A stretch of 64,000 nt of DNA from the NCBI GenBank assembly GCA_002428995.1, contig DIYJ01000018.1:1-64000 (forward strand). Reading direction: 5' to 3'. Under the pieces are notes generated by a model that ran no database searches, had not been told where the DNA came from, and worked only from the letters and a program-made list of their open reading frames with translations. Source of the DNA: Flavobacteriales bacterium UBA6057. Its GTDB lineage: Bacteria; Bacteroidota; Bacteroidia; Flavobacteriales_G; Salibacteraceae. The position numbers and the translations under genes were made by a program. This document shows, piece after piece, positions 23,611 to 32,915 of the stretch (its first letter is position 1; each line of letters begins with the position of its first letter).

Positions 23611-24948
23611 TCAAAAATAGCATTTCGGGTCACGCTTGCTTTGCTGGCGTTGCACCTTGCGCCTTGTTCTTGGGCTGAGCTGATAGTAGCGATCACACCA
23701 GCGATAAGGGTTTTCCGATCGGTTGACCGGTGTCAGCAGGTTGTTTATGGTTACGGTGTATTGAGTCCCGTCAATGGTGAGATCTCCACTCGCTACTTTC
23801 TCTCTCAGGTTTTCGATGTCCAAGCTGTCCGTGTGGAGGCTTCCGTTGGTATGCCACGCCAGATTGAGGTATTGAGGATTGATTCCCCGGTCCGTTCCGC
23901 AGAGAATGATGCGCACCGGTTTATTCAAACTCTTCAGCAAGGCATAATCCCGAATGCAGCTCTTGTTGTCTGCAATCAGGATGACCTCGCGCGCATCCGG
24001 GTTGTTCAGCATGGCCACGTACAGCGCTTCAATGTCATTCTCCGGGGAGTCACCTCCGTTTCCCCGGTTTTTGACCTTGTTGAGGAGTTTCAAAGGCCGC
24101 GTAGCCGGAGTAGCGTCCTCCATGTAAATGCCTCCGGTGAATCCCGGAATCTTTTTCTTCTTCTTTTTCCGATCGCCATCGTTGAACATGACTACTTGCT
24201 CAACACCGCTTTGCGCTTCGTTTTCTGCATGCCACATCAGGCTTTGAGAACCGTAACCGTACATACTTCCCGTCCAGTCGATCACCAACACAGCGTCTTT
24301 CCAGCGGTTGCGGTCGAGCGCCTTGTAAACGGTTGAGTCTCGCATTTCGGGAAACCTCTTCGTGAAGCGCTCTATCTTTTTGATGGCTGCGGTATTTCCT
24401 TCTCTGGGTTCTGGTGCATTTGTTTCTTCCGGTGAAGGTTTTGAGTTCACTGTTTGCCTTGGAATGGGGCGATACTTTACCAGAACACCGTGAAAGAGTT
24501 GCATCGCCTCTGGCTCGATGTCGCAATCCGTTTGCAGCAGGATGTTGAAGGGAATGTCCTTCCGGTTGAAGCGTGCATCCAGGGCGAACAGCGCTTCAAG
24601 TCTACGCGCGAGCAGCCAATGGTAGTCTGTCAACCAAAACTCTTTGTGCTTTGGATACTTGGTGAAGATGACTGTCACTTCCACAGGCTCCATCTGCTGG
24701 CCTTGCGATGACCATTCGCTCGGATTCTGAAATTCTGCCGTGGCGTACCCATTTTCCAGCAGCAATTCGTTCTCCCCAATTTGGGGTTGGTAAATGGGGA
24801 TTTCCGTCAGTGAAAAAAGATCCTCGAATTCCTGGGAATAAAGCCCCGGATTCTCCAACATGTCAGCGCTGAATTTCAGCTGTGCCTGTGCCACCAAGGC
24901 CAGTAACAGCGAACAGATCAACCCACCTATGGTTGCTTTACCATTCAT
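23611..24948 (-). CDS. Secreted VWA-like protein of unknown function
   Basis: A 445-residue protein with a signal peptide (IGGLICSLLLALVAQAQ). From about residue 215 it shows a von Willebrand A-like Rossmann domain: AVLVIDWTGSMYGYG is a MIDAS-type DxTxS, VEQVVMFNDGD the second strand, then NGGDSPENDIEALYVAM and REVILIADNKSCIRDYALL. The N-terminal third (TVIFTKYPKHKEFWLTDYHW) has no recognised domain, and the C-terminal tail is basic. It probably binds a divalent cation and a protein partner in the periplasm or at the surface. No partner gene is nearby. Confidence 0.7.
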   Translation of the reverse strand: MNGKATIGGLICSLLLALVAQAQLKFSADMLENPGLYSQEFEDLFSLTEIPIYQPQIGENELLLENGYATAEFQNPSEWSSQGQQMEPVEVTVIFTKYPKHKEFWLTDYHWLLARRLEALFALDARFNRKDIPFNILLQTDCDIEPEAMQLFHGVLVKYRPIPRQTVNSKPSPEETNAPEPREGNTAAIKKIERFTKRFPEMRDSTVYKALDRNRWKDAVLVIDWTGSMYGYGSQSLMWHAENEAQSGVEQVVMFNDGDRKKKKKKIPGFTGGIYMEDATPATRPLKLLNKVKNRGNGGDSPENDIEALYVAMLNNPDAREVILIADNKSCIRDYALLKSLNKPVRIILCGTDRGINPQYLNLAWHTNGSLHTDSLDIENLREKVASGDLTIDGTQYTVTINNLLTPVNRSENPYRWCDRYYQLSPRTRRKVQRQQSKRDPKCYF

Positions 24949-25016
24949 TAAGGCTTTTTCAAACGAAAAAGGAAAGTGAAATTGTTTCTTTGGCCTTCAA
25001 ATTTGAGAAATAACCC

Positions 25017-27467
25017 ATGCGCAAAGCATCGCTTCTTGTTTGCAGTCTCTTCCTAAGTTTTGGAATCCTTGCTCAGGACTATGAGTTGAAAAGCACCACC
25101 CAGATCTACAGCGACCTCCAAAAACTACATCAGGGAATGCGAGTGCTCTACCTTGCAGCACATCCTGACGATGAAAACACACGACTGATCTCGTGGTTGG
25201 AAAATGCCCAGAATATTGAGACAGCCTACCTCTCTCTGACGCGCGGTCAGGGTGGACAAAACCTCATCGGAGATGAGAAAGGGGATGCGCTGGGAGTGAT
25301 CAGGACCTACGAGTTGTTGGAAGCCCGGAACATCGATGGCGGTGAGCAGTTTTTTACCCGTGCAGTCGATTTTGGTTATTCCAAATCAGCCACCGAGAGC
25401 TTTGAGAAATGGGGAAGGGAAGAGGTGATGGCCGATGTTGTTTACGTCATCCGCAAATTCCGTCCTCATGTGATTGTTACACGATTCCCGCCCAGTCGTG
25501 CGGCCGGTCATGGTCACCACGAAGCTTCGGCTATTCTTGCTGAGGAAGCCTTCGATCTGGCGGCCGATCCCGAAGCATTTCCAGAACAACTCACAATGGT
25601 GCAACCCTGGCAGGTTACTGCGCTTTATCACAATGCTTCCAGCTGGTGGGATAAGTCTCTGGACGAGATGACTCCCGAGCAATTGGCAGAGAAAAAGCAT
25701 CACAAGGTGAACATTGGAGTGTTCAACGAACTGAAAGGTCTGGGCATCAATGAAATTGCTTCCCTGGCCCGAAGCAAACACCGCTGCCAGGCATTCGGGA
25801 CGCGAAGAGACCGAGGTGAGCGATTTGAGTACCTGCACTTGATCAAAGGAGAGTGGAAGGCCAACTTTCCCGATGACTATAAGGGCGTGTGGGCAATGTC
25901 TCCCGAACACCAGACTGCTCTGGGAGAGGTCATCGAAGGATATGATTTCACCGACCGTTCCAAAAACCTGCAATTGCTGGAAGAGAAATTCGGTCCAAAG
26001 CTGGCTCAGCGAAATGTATGGGCTGAGGGAGCAGACATGAAATACGTGATGGACGCCTACCGCTCGCTGCAGTTGGATCTGCTCGGCTTACGGGTGGAAG
26101 CCTCCATTGGTAAAGAGCCTGTGGTGATCAATGATAGTTACACGATCAACTATGAGGCGTTTAACTCCGGGTTAGAACCCATCTCACTTCGATTCCAGGA
26201 TACGCTATTCACTGTGCAACCCGGGAAACGCGTGAATTGGGCAGGAAAGCAAAAGGCTCCGGGTGATGCTTCCAATCCGTATTGGTTGCGCCAGCCTCAC
26301 GGTAACCTCTACACGGTGATGGATCCGGAACTTCAAGGACTTCCTTATCTGCCAGACGAAGCAGTTGAATTTGCCATCACTGCAGGTCCGCGCAAAATGC
26401 AGGGACAGGCTGTGTTGCATCGCAAGTGGATCGATCGATCCTACGGTGAATTCACCCAGCCTTTGGCGTTTGTGCCTTATGCACACATCAACCCCGAGCG
26501 AGCTTCCATGGTGGTTCCGGTGGGACAGGAAACGGAAGTGAAAGTACGGGTGAAAGCTTTCAAAGACATTGATGGACAGAAGTTAAGGGCGATTCTGCCC
26601 AGCGGCTGGACAGCACCTGAAACCGAAGCGATGGTGACGCTGAAAAAAGGGCAGGAGCAGGAATTCAGCTTCATGCTCACTCCAGGCAAATCTGCCACTG
26701 CTAAACCGATGAGTTTCATACTTCAGGGTGACAAGGAAAGTGCCGCCTTTAGTGCGCAGTGGATTCAATATGATCACATTCCAGAACACATCATTCACCG
26801 TGTTTCTTCTGTCAAATTGGTGCCCGTTGATCTTCCGGCCGTCTCAGGTAAGATCCTTTACATTGAAGGTTCCGGTGATGAGGTGGACGATGCGCTTGAA
26901 TTGATGGGATACGAGGTCGATAAGCGCTCCCTTTCCGGTATGACCAAGGATCAGCTGATGGAATACAAGGCCGTGATTCTCGGGATTCGTGCGCTTAATC
27001 GCAATGAAGAACTCGTTTCTTATCATTCCTTGCTACTGGACTATGCAGCAGCAGGTGGCAACCTCATCACACAGTACAACACCACCTATGGCTTGAAAGT
27101 GGAGGACTTCGGCCCTTATCCTATATCACTGTCACGGAAGCGTGTTACCGAAGAAGATTCCAAGGTGAAATTGCTCGACACAAAGCATAAGGTTTTGTCC
27201 AAACCCAACAAGATCACTGAGAAGGACTTTGAAGGCTGGGTGCAGGAGCGAGGTCTCTATTTCGCGGGCACCTGGGATGAAAAGAACTACATGCCACTCA
27301 TTGCATGGCATGACAAAGGCGAGGAAAACCTGGAAGGTGGATTGCTGGTAGCGAAAACTGGTTCGGGGAGTTTCTTCTACACCGGAATATCATTCTTCCG
27401 GGAGTTGCCCGCTGGTGTGCCGGGTGCCTATCGATTGCTGATGAACATGATCGAATACAAGCCCTGA
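25017..27467 (+). CDS. PIG-L family deacetylase (LmbE-like), multidomain, secreted
   Basis: An 816-residue protein with a signal peptide ending at LAQ (residue 20). The PIG-L/LmbE domain follows, with the zinc site HPDDE at 49-53, RGQGGQNLIG next, then RPHVIVTRFPPSRAAGHGHHEAS. The middle region looks like beta-sandwich modules (NDSYTINYEAFNSGLEPISL; LRAILPSGW). The C-terminal part (IEGSGDEVDDALELMGYEV.., AAGGNLITQYNTTYGL) resembles a glutamine-amidotransferase-like fold. Relatives remove N-acetyl groups from GlcNAc-type sugars. Its TGA overlaps the ATG of a small membrane peptide gene, which in turn overlaps a sodium symporter, so hydrolysis and uptake of one substrate are probably linked. 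Confidence 0.85.
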   Translation: MRKASLLVCSLFLSFGILAQDYELKSTTQIYSDLQKLHQGMRVLYLAAHPDDENTRLISWLENAQNIETAYLSLTRGQGGQNLIGDEKGDALGVIRTYELLEARNIDGGEQFFTRAVDFGYSKSATESFEKWGREEVMADVVYVIRKFRPHVIVTRFPPSRAAGHGHHEASAILAEEAFDLAADPEAFPEQLTMVQPWQVTALYHNASSWWDKSLDEMTPEQLAEKKHHKVNIGVFNELKGLGINEIASLARSKHRCQAFGTRRDRGERFEYLHLIKGEWKANFPDDYKGVWAMSPEHQTALGEVIEGYDFTDRSKNLQLLEEKFGPKLAQRNVWAEGADMKYVMDAYRSLQLDLLGLRVEASIGKEPVVINDSYTINYEAFNSGLEPISLRFQDTLFTVQPGKRVNWAGKQKAPGDASNPYWLRQPHGNLYTVMDPELQGLPYLPDEAVEFAITAGPRKMQGQAVLHRKWIDRSYGEFTQPLAFVPYAHINPERASMVVPVGQETEVKVRVKAFKDIDGQKLRAILPSGWTAPETEAMVTLKKGQEQEFSFMLTPGKSATAKPMSFILQGDKESAAFSAQWIQYDHIPEHIIHRVSSVKLVPVDLPAVSGKILYIEGSGDEVDDALELMGYEVDKRSLSGMTKDQLMEYKAVILGIRALNRNEELVSYHSLLLDYAAAGGNLITQYNTTYGLKVEDFGPYPISLSRKRVTEEDSKVKLLDTKHKVLSKPNKITEKDFEGWVQERGLYFAGTWDEKNYMPLIAWHDKGEENLEGGLLVAKTGSGSFFYTGISFFRELPAGVPGAYRLLMNMIEYKP

Positions 27468-27583
27468 TGAGCGAAACCGAGCAAAGCAAAGACAACACGA
27501 ACTGGGGGCGCATTTATGCAGGTGTGATCGCCTTTCTGCTCCTTGAAATCACACTGTTCCTTTACATCTCAAGTTTGTTCTGA
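27467..27583 (+). CDS. Small single-span membrane peptide (38 aa) of symporter operon
   Basis: Reading ATGAGCGAAACCGAGC.. gives 38 residues: a polar start (MSETEQSKDNTNWGRIYA) followed by one hydrophobic segment (GVIAFLLLEITLFLYISSLF). Both ends overlap neighbours: the ATG shares bases with the PIG-L stop (TGATGA), and its own TGA shares bases with the symporter ATG (TGATGC). Such double coupling is hard to explain unless the peptide is translated. It may be a small subunit or assembly factor of the symporter, comparable to short partner proteins known for some SSS transporters. This is inferred from position and hydrophobicity. Confidence 0.65.
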   Translation: MSETEQSKDNTNWGRIYAGVIAFLLLEITLFLYISSLF

Positions 27584-29241
27584 TGCTTCTATTGGATTGG
27601 ATCGTATTGGGAGGAACACTCCTCTTCATTGTAGGCTACGGAACCTGGAAAACGCGCCAGCAGAGAGACCTCAATTCCTATTTGCGGGGAGGACAGGATG
27701 CGAAGTGGTTTACCATTGGCCTTTCGGTGATGGCGACACAGGCTTCGGCCATTACCTTTCTTTCTACTCCCGGCCAGGCCTTTGAATCGGGCATGGGCTT
27801 TTTGCAATTTTATATGGGCTTGCCACTGGCGCTCATCATTGTGTGTGCCTTTTTCATTCCCATTTTCTATAAGCTCAATGTTTATACGGCCTACGAATAT
27901 TTGGAGCAACGTTTTGACTTGAAGACGCGCTTGCTGACGGCTGGGCTTTTTCTGATTCAGCGCGGCTTGGCTGCTGGTATCACCATTTATGCGCCAGCTA
28001 TTGTGCTCTCTTCGGTTTTGGGGTGGAACCTGAATTACACCAACATTGTGATTGGTGTATTGGTGATCATTTATACTGTTTCCGGTGGCACCAAGGCTGT
28101 GAGCCTTACGCAGAAGTGGCAGATGGGTGTGATTATGGCCGGAATGTTCTATGCGTTCTATACGATCGTGGATCACCTCGCGCCACACCTTTCATTCATG
28201 GAAGCTGTAGCCGCGGCCGGAGAACACGGTAAAATGGAGATCATTGACCTCAAGGTGGATCTCAACGAGCGCTACACCTTGTGGAGCGGGCTCACAGGAG
28301 GCCTGTTTCTGGCGCTGTCATACTTCGGTACGGATCAGTCTCAGGTTCAGCGCTACATCAGCGGCAGCAACATCAAGCAGAGTAGGATGGGGCTGATGTT
28401 CAACGCAGTGCTGAAAATACCCATGCAGTTTTTCATTCTGTTGACTGGAGTCTTGCTCTTTGTGTTTTTCCTCTACAATCAGAAGCCGATCAACTTTAAT
28501 GACAACGTTGTTCAGACTGTGCTTGTCTCTGACCGAGCTGAGGAAGGGGAAGAGATGTTGGCCAACTATCAGGCATTGGGAGCGGAGCAACGGAGCTTTC
28601 TGGAGCAAGGCGGAAGTCCTTCAGATGAAAAGGTCAAAACACTGGAGGCAGAACGCCTGGAGTTGACGGAGCGCTTCAATGAGTTGGCTACGCAGGTGGA
28701 TCCTGACATCGAAACAAAGGATTCTGATTACGTATTCATCAACTTCATCCTCAACTACTTGCCGCACGGAGCCATCGGCCTCCTGCTTGCAGTGATCCTG
28801 AGCGCAGCCATGTCGTCTACTGCCGGAGAATTGAATGCGCTGGCCACCACCACTATGAACGACTTCTACAAAAGGCTCTTGGGTCGCGATGCTCAGCCAA
28901 AAGAAGAGGTCGTAGCCAGTCAGGTATTGACGGTGGTTTGGGGGATTCTTGCGATTGCCTTCGCCTTGGTCGCGCAACTGGTGGATAACCTCATTGAACT
29001 GGTCAATATTCTGGGTTCCATCTTCTACGGAACCATCCTTGGAATCTTCCTTTGCGCCTTTTTCCTGCGCTATTTGAAGAGCAACGCAGTCTTCTTTTCA
29101 GCGATCATTGCGGAGTGTGCTGTGATCGTTATGTACTTCAATCTTGACATCAGCTTTTTATTATTCAACCTTATTGGCTGTTTTCTCGTTCTACTGGTTG
29201 CTCACGCCTGGATGTTGATGGAAACCATCGTGAAGCGTTAG
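27583..29241 (+). CDS. Sodium:solute symporter (SSS family)
   Basis: A 552-residue inner-membrane transporter of the SSSF/SGLT fold with about 14 hydrophobic segments. Early features are RQQRDLNSYLRGGQDAKWFT and SVMATQASAITFLSTPGQAF. LFLALSYFGTDQSQVQRYIS covers the family signature and AVILSAAMSSTAGELNAL the sodium-binding segment. A hydrophilic insert at about residues 310-375 (FNDNVVQTVLVSDRAEEGEE) is unusual and lies between transmembrane segments. The substrate is unknown. The PIG-L hydrolase in the same operon suggests a sugar or amino-sugar product. Confidence 0.88.
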   Translation: MLLLDWIVLGGTLLFIVGYGTWKTRQQRDLNSYLRGGQDAKWFTIGLSVMATQASAITFLSTPGQAFESGMGFLQFYMGLPLALIIVCAFFIPIFYKLNVYTAYEYLEQRFDLKTRLLTAGLFLIQRGLAAGITIYAPAIVLSSVLGWNLNYTNIVIGVLVIIYTVSGGTKAVSLTQKWQMGVIMAGMFYAFYTIVDHLAPHLSFMEAVAAAGEHGKMEIIDLKVDLNERYTLWSGLTGGLFLALSYFGTDQSQVQRYISGSNIKQSRMGLMFNAVLKIPMQFFILLTGVLLFVFFLYNQKPINFNDNVVQTVLVSDRAEEGEEMLANYQALGAEQRSFLEQGGSPSDEKVKTLEAERLELTERFNELATQVDPDIETKDSDYVFINFILNYLPHGAIGLLLAVILSAAMSSTAGELNALATTTMNDFYKRLLGRDAQPKEEVVASQVLTVVWGILAIAFALVAQLVDNLIELVNILGSIFYGTILGIFLCAFFLRYLKSNAVFFSAIIAECAVIVMYFNLDISFLLFNLIGCFLVLLVAHAWMLMETIVKR

Positions 29242-29282
29242 CAAGTGATCTGATCGTTTCTTTTTTTGCAAAAACCTACTCT

Positions 29283-32200
29283 ATGTCGCTGAAAAGCTAC
29301 GTCCCGTTGACGATAATGGCTGTTTTCACAGTCTTCTTTGTGCCCGAGGTTTCCGCCTCTTTTCATCCTGATAGCGTGGATCATGTACAAGCAACTCCGC
29401 CTTCTCCATTGGCTGAAGTGGTGGTTGGTTGTGAATATGGAACAAGCAGACTTTACGGTCAGAACATCCGTGTGTTTAACCTTGGAGAGAAGATCAATTC
29501 AGACTATGCTGAGTACAATCAAGTGCTGAATCAGGCAGAAGGCTTCATGCTTTTTACCGCGCGAAGAGATACGACCACCGGTGAGGACAGAGACTCGCAG
29601 GATGGTCAGTATTTCGAAGACATCATGATTTCTCAGAAAGTAGATGGTCGCTTCCAAACAGCCAAGAAGCTGGAAGATGCTCAGGATCTGTTTCCTTACA
29701 GCATCAACACCAAGAAGCACGAGGCGCCTGTTTTTCTCGGATGGGACGAACAGCAACTCATCATCTTCAAGGAAGACAAGCTTTGGTATTCAGCCCGCAC
29801 AGATTCTGGTTTTGCAGAGCCGATGCTTTATGAGGAACACGTCAACATAGACAAGTATCAGCGCCATGCTTCGTTCACCGAAGACGGGAAAACGATCTAC
29901 TTCAGCTCAGAAGTGAAGGATTCGAAGACCAGCAATTTTCATTTCGATCTGTTTGTCACCCGACAAGACAACGAAGGAAACTGGTCGAAACCTGAGCCAC
30001 TGCCATTTCCGATCAATACGCTTTACAACGAGGACAGCCCCGAAATCTCAAAGGACGGCAAAACCATGTACTTCTCCAGTTCCAGATTAGGCGGACTGGG
30101 AGGTTATGACATTTACCTGTCGAACTTTGAAAACGGCACCTGGACAGATCCGGTGAACCTCTGCGAGCCGATCAATTCCCCTGCTCAGGATATCTACTTT
30201 AAGCCTTCCCGAGATGGAACCACGGCTTACTTCTCTTCTGATCGACTCGGTGGCTATGGAAGCATGGATATTTATAAAGTAGTGCTTGACGTTCCAACCT
30301 TCGCAGATTGCCGGGACTACAAAATTCCTCAGGAAGGAGAAGAGCGCTACCTGACGATGCTCGGTACGGATACCATCATCACCAACACTCCTTTTGTGAT
30401 CGATGGAGGAGATTCTAAGCTGGATGGGAAAACTCCCAATAACTGGTACTGGAAAATCAAGGATTTGCAGGTGAAGAACACTTCTACGCTGGAGCAAATC
30501 ATTGATTCATCCTCAGTGTTTGAGGTTAGCATGGAAATCAGCGTCATCGATGAGGAAAGGCTGGAAGCGCGCTATGCCTGCGTGACGAAAAAATACGTGG
30601 CTGTGCGTCCGGAAGACCGACAGGATAAAATTGCTGCCAGAGGTGTGGAGCTCAGCAACCTCATGTCTGACAACGAGATATTGGTAAAGCTGGACAATCA
30701 ATTGACAGCCAATCCATTGAGTCTGACAAATGATGTTTACGAAACGCAGATGAACACGCGGATTCCCGTCAATGTATTGGAGAACGATATTCATCCTCGA
30801 AACCTCGACCTTGAAGTGGTTTCGATTTCTTCTTCAGTGAACGGAAGCTTGCTGGTGACGAATGCCACTTCCGGTGATGCCATGTATACACCCGCTAAAG
30901 ACTTTGTTGGAGTAGATCAGTTTAAATACACCGCAAAGGACAGCACCGGTTTGCAGAGCGAAGCCTTTGTAGTCATCAAGGTGCTCAACGAGGAGCAGCT
31001 CATGGCCGGTCAGTTGGCCATGAACGACTACGGCCAAACACAAAAGGATACAGCCATTGAATTCAACCTTCTCGTGAATGATACCTCTTATTCAGGTTCA
31101 TCGCTCCAGATCGAAGGGCTCACTTCTGCCACTAATGGAACGGCTGAGATCGTGAACGCACAGACAGGCGAGATCCGCTACACTCCGAATCCTGGTTACG
31201 TAGGAGCAGATGCTTTCACTTACACGGTGATTGGTGCTGACGGACAGCGAAACACGGCTCTGGTAAAGATCAACGTTGTAGGTGATGATGCTGGTCTGCC
31301 TGCTGTTCCATCTACCGAAAACGACCTCAGAAGAATATTCCAGAATCAAACCGCCTCTGTGAATGTGTTTGACAACGATGCTCTAGACGTTTGGCCTATG
31401 GCTTACCTGAGCGCTGTCACCAATCCTGAGAACGGAAATGTCAAAATCGTAGATGCCAACAAGGGAGTGATTCTTTATGTGCCTCCAAAGGGATTCACAG
31501 GAACGGAAACGTTCACTTACACCGTTTCCAATGAATTGGGTCAGCGTGTGGTTGAGGGTGTCACCATCATTGTGCTGCCAGACGAGCGACTTTACGCTTT
31601 GAAGTTGGAGCCTGATTTTGATACCACGATGACGGGGCGAACAGTGCAAACCAATATCCTGAGTAACGACCGTCATCAGCAAGGTCTGGGAATGAAGGTT
31701 TGGAAACTGGGGCAGCCAGCCAACGGAAAGGTGGAATTGACAGATGCGGAGAATGGTTGGATAGCCTACACTTCCAATGCTGAGTTCACTGGAAAGGATG
31801 TGTTCCAGTATGTTGCCGTGGATGAGCTGGGAACCAAAGCCCGTGCATTGGTGACCATTGAAGTGATCGGAGGAGAAGAGACGTTGCTTTTGCTGGCGGA
31901 TGACGCGGGTGAAACGCGCGAAGGCGAGATGATCGAGTTGAACCTGCTGGCAAACGATGAAGCATTTGGTGATGCAACCATCAGCCTGGTAGAGCTGGGA
32001 TCACCCGAAAACGGAAAGGCTTCCATCATCAGCGCGAGCGATGGAACCATCAGCTACACTCCAAACATTGGTTTTACCGGCATAGAGAGTTTCATCTACA
32101 AGGCAGAAGATTCCAAAGGAAACGTAGCTACAGCCAAGGTGGTCATCACCGTAAAGCCGGCTATTTCTATTGCCAGTGTGGAGACAGAGAACCTGCCTAC

Positions 32201-32564
32201 ACTAGAGCTTAAGCCCATCTACTTTGACTTTGACAAGAGCTACATCAGAAAGCGTGAGCACGAGACAATGGCTTACAACATCCAAGTGCTCAAGGACAAT
32301 CCAGAGGTGATCATCAAGGTTTTAAGCCACTGTGATTCCCGTGGTTCCATTCGATACAACATTGGCCTGTCTGATCGCAGGGCTCGAAGCACCGTAGCCT
32401 ACCTTGTGAAGAATGGTATTTCTAAGGAGCGCATTATCGCTTCTGTTGGATTGGGTGAGAGTCAGCTGGTCAATGATTGTGGAGATGGTGTTCCTTGTCC
32501 TCCGCAGGATCACCAGTTGAACAGACGGTCTGACTTTGTAGTTGTAGGGAAGGTGAAGGAGTAG
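29283..32564 (+). CDS. PD40 / cadherin-like repeat / OmpA family protein
   Basis: A 1093-residue envelope protein. The order is: signal peptide (MAVFTVFFVPEVSAS); PD40 (WD40-like) repeats at about 170-340 with YFSSEVKD, DGKTMYFSSSRLGGLGGYDI and DGTTAYFSSDRLGGYGSMDI; then five cadherin-like or tandem-95 units of about 100 residues, each opening with an N-V-L-x-N-D type motif (NVLENDI, NLLVNDT, NVFDNDA, NILSNDR, NLLANDE) and containing G.A....G.I.YTP..GF.G.D.F.Y. The C-terminal OmpA domain is IYFDFDKSYIRKREHETM and LSDRRARSTVAYLVKNGI. The OmpA part probably binds peptidoglycan while the repeats reach outward. It is convergent with yciH. Confidence 0.88.
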   Translation: MSLKSYVPLTIMAVFTVFFVPEVSASFHPDSVDHVQATPPSPLAEVVVGCEYGTSRLYGQNIRVFNLGEKINSDYAEYNQVLNQAEGFMLFTARRDTTTGEDRDSQDGQYFEDIMISQKVDGRFQTAKKLEDAQDLFPYSINTKKHEAPVFLGWDEQQLIIFKEDKLWYSARTDSGFAEPMLYEEHVNIDKYQRHASFTEDGKTIYFSSEVKDSKTSNFHFDLFVTRQDNEGNWSKPEPLPFPINTLYNEDSPEISKDGKTMYFSSSRLGGLGGYDIYLSNFENGTWTDPVNLCEPINSPAQDIYFKPSRDGTTAYFSSDRLGGYGSMDIYKVVLDVPTFADCRDYKIPQEGEERYLTMLGTDTIITNTPFVIDGGDSKLDGKTPNNWYWKIKDLQVKNTSTLEQIIDSSSVFEVSMEISVIDEERLEARYACVTKKYVAVRPEDRQDKIAARGVELSNLMSDNEILVKLDNQLTANPLSLTNDVYETQMNTRIPVNVLENDIHPRNLDLEVVSISSSVNGSLLVTNATSGDAMYTPAKDFVGVDQFKYTAKDSTGLQSEAFVVIKVLNEEQLMAGQLAMNDYGQTQKDTAIEFNLLVNDTSYSGSSLQIEGLTSATNGTAEIVNAQTGEIRYTPNPGYVGADAFTYTVIGADGQRNTALVKINVVGDDAGLPAVPSTENDLRRIFQNQTASVNVFDNDALDVWPMAYLSAVTNPENGNVKIVDANKGVILYVPPKGFTGTETFTYTVSNELGQRVVEGVTIIVLPDERLYALKLEPDFDTTMTGRTVQTNILSNDRHQQGLGMKVWKLGQPANGKVELTDAENGWIAYTSNAEFTGKDVFQYVAVDELGTKARALVTIEVIGGEETLLLLADDAGETREGEMIELNLLANDEAFGDATISLVELGSPENGKASIISASDGTISYTPNIGFTGIESFIYKAEDSKGNVATAKVVITVKPAISIASVETENLPTLELKPIYFDFDKSYIRKREHETMAYNIQVLKDNPEVIIKVLSHCDSRGSIRYNIGLSDRRARSTVAYLVKNGISKERIIASVGLGESQLVNDCGDGVPCPPQDHQLNRRSDFVVVGKVKE

Positions 32565-32567
32565 GGG

Positions 32568-32915
32568 CTATCCTCCTACGCGCTTGGTTCGGTAACCCTC
32601 CTTATCGAGATAGGCCATCACCTTTTCGCGTTGATCTCCCTGGATGATGATTTCTCCATCTTTCGCGGAACCGCCTGTGCCGCAGGTGGCTTTCAGGCGC
32701 TTGGTGAGGTCTGAGAGGTCGGAATCGCTACCCTGAAAGCCTTTCACGATTACCACCGCTTTTCCGCCCCGTCCTTTGGTCTCGCGATGGACGTGCAGCA
32801 ATTGCTCTGAAGGAGAGAGCGTTTCTTCCTCTTCGTGATCGTCATAACTGTAGTTCGGATTGGTGGAGTAGACCATTCCTCCGTTTCCGCTGTTGTTCTT
32901 CTTCTTTTTGCTCAT
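32568..32915 (-). CDS. yciH: SUI1/eIF1-family translation factor (YciH-like)
   Basis: A 115-residue SUI1-fold protein. The conserved core is HRETKGRGGKAVVIVKGF, then LKATCGTGGSAKDGEIIIQG and KVMAYLDKEGYRTKRVGG at the C-terminus. A basic start and acidic linker precede it. Bacterial YciH relatives act on start-codon selection or as stress inhibitors of translation. Its ATG overlaps the stop of the lipid kinase gene (ATGA), so the two are co-translated. Confidence 0.88.
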   Translation of the reverse strand: MSKKKKNNSGNGGMVYSTNPNYSYDDHEEEETLSPSEQLLHVHRETKGRGGKAVVIVKGFQGSDSDLSDLTKRLKATCGTGGSAKDGEIIIQGDQREKVMAYLDKEGYRTKRVGG

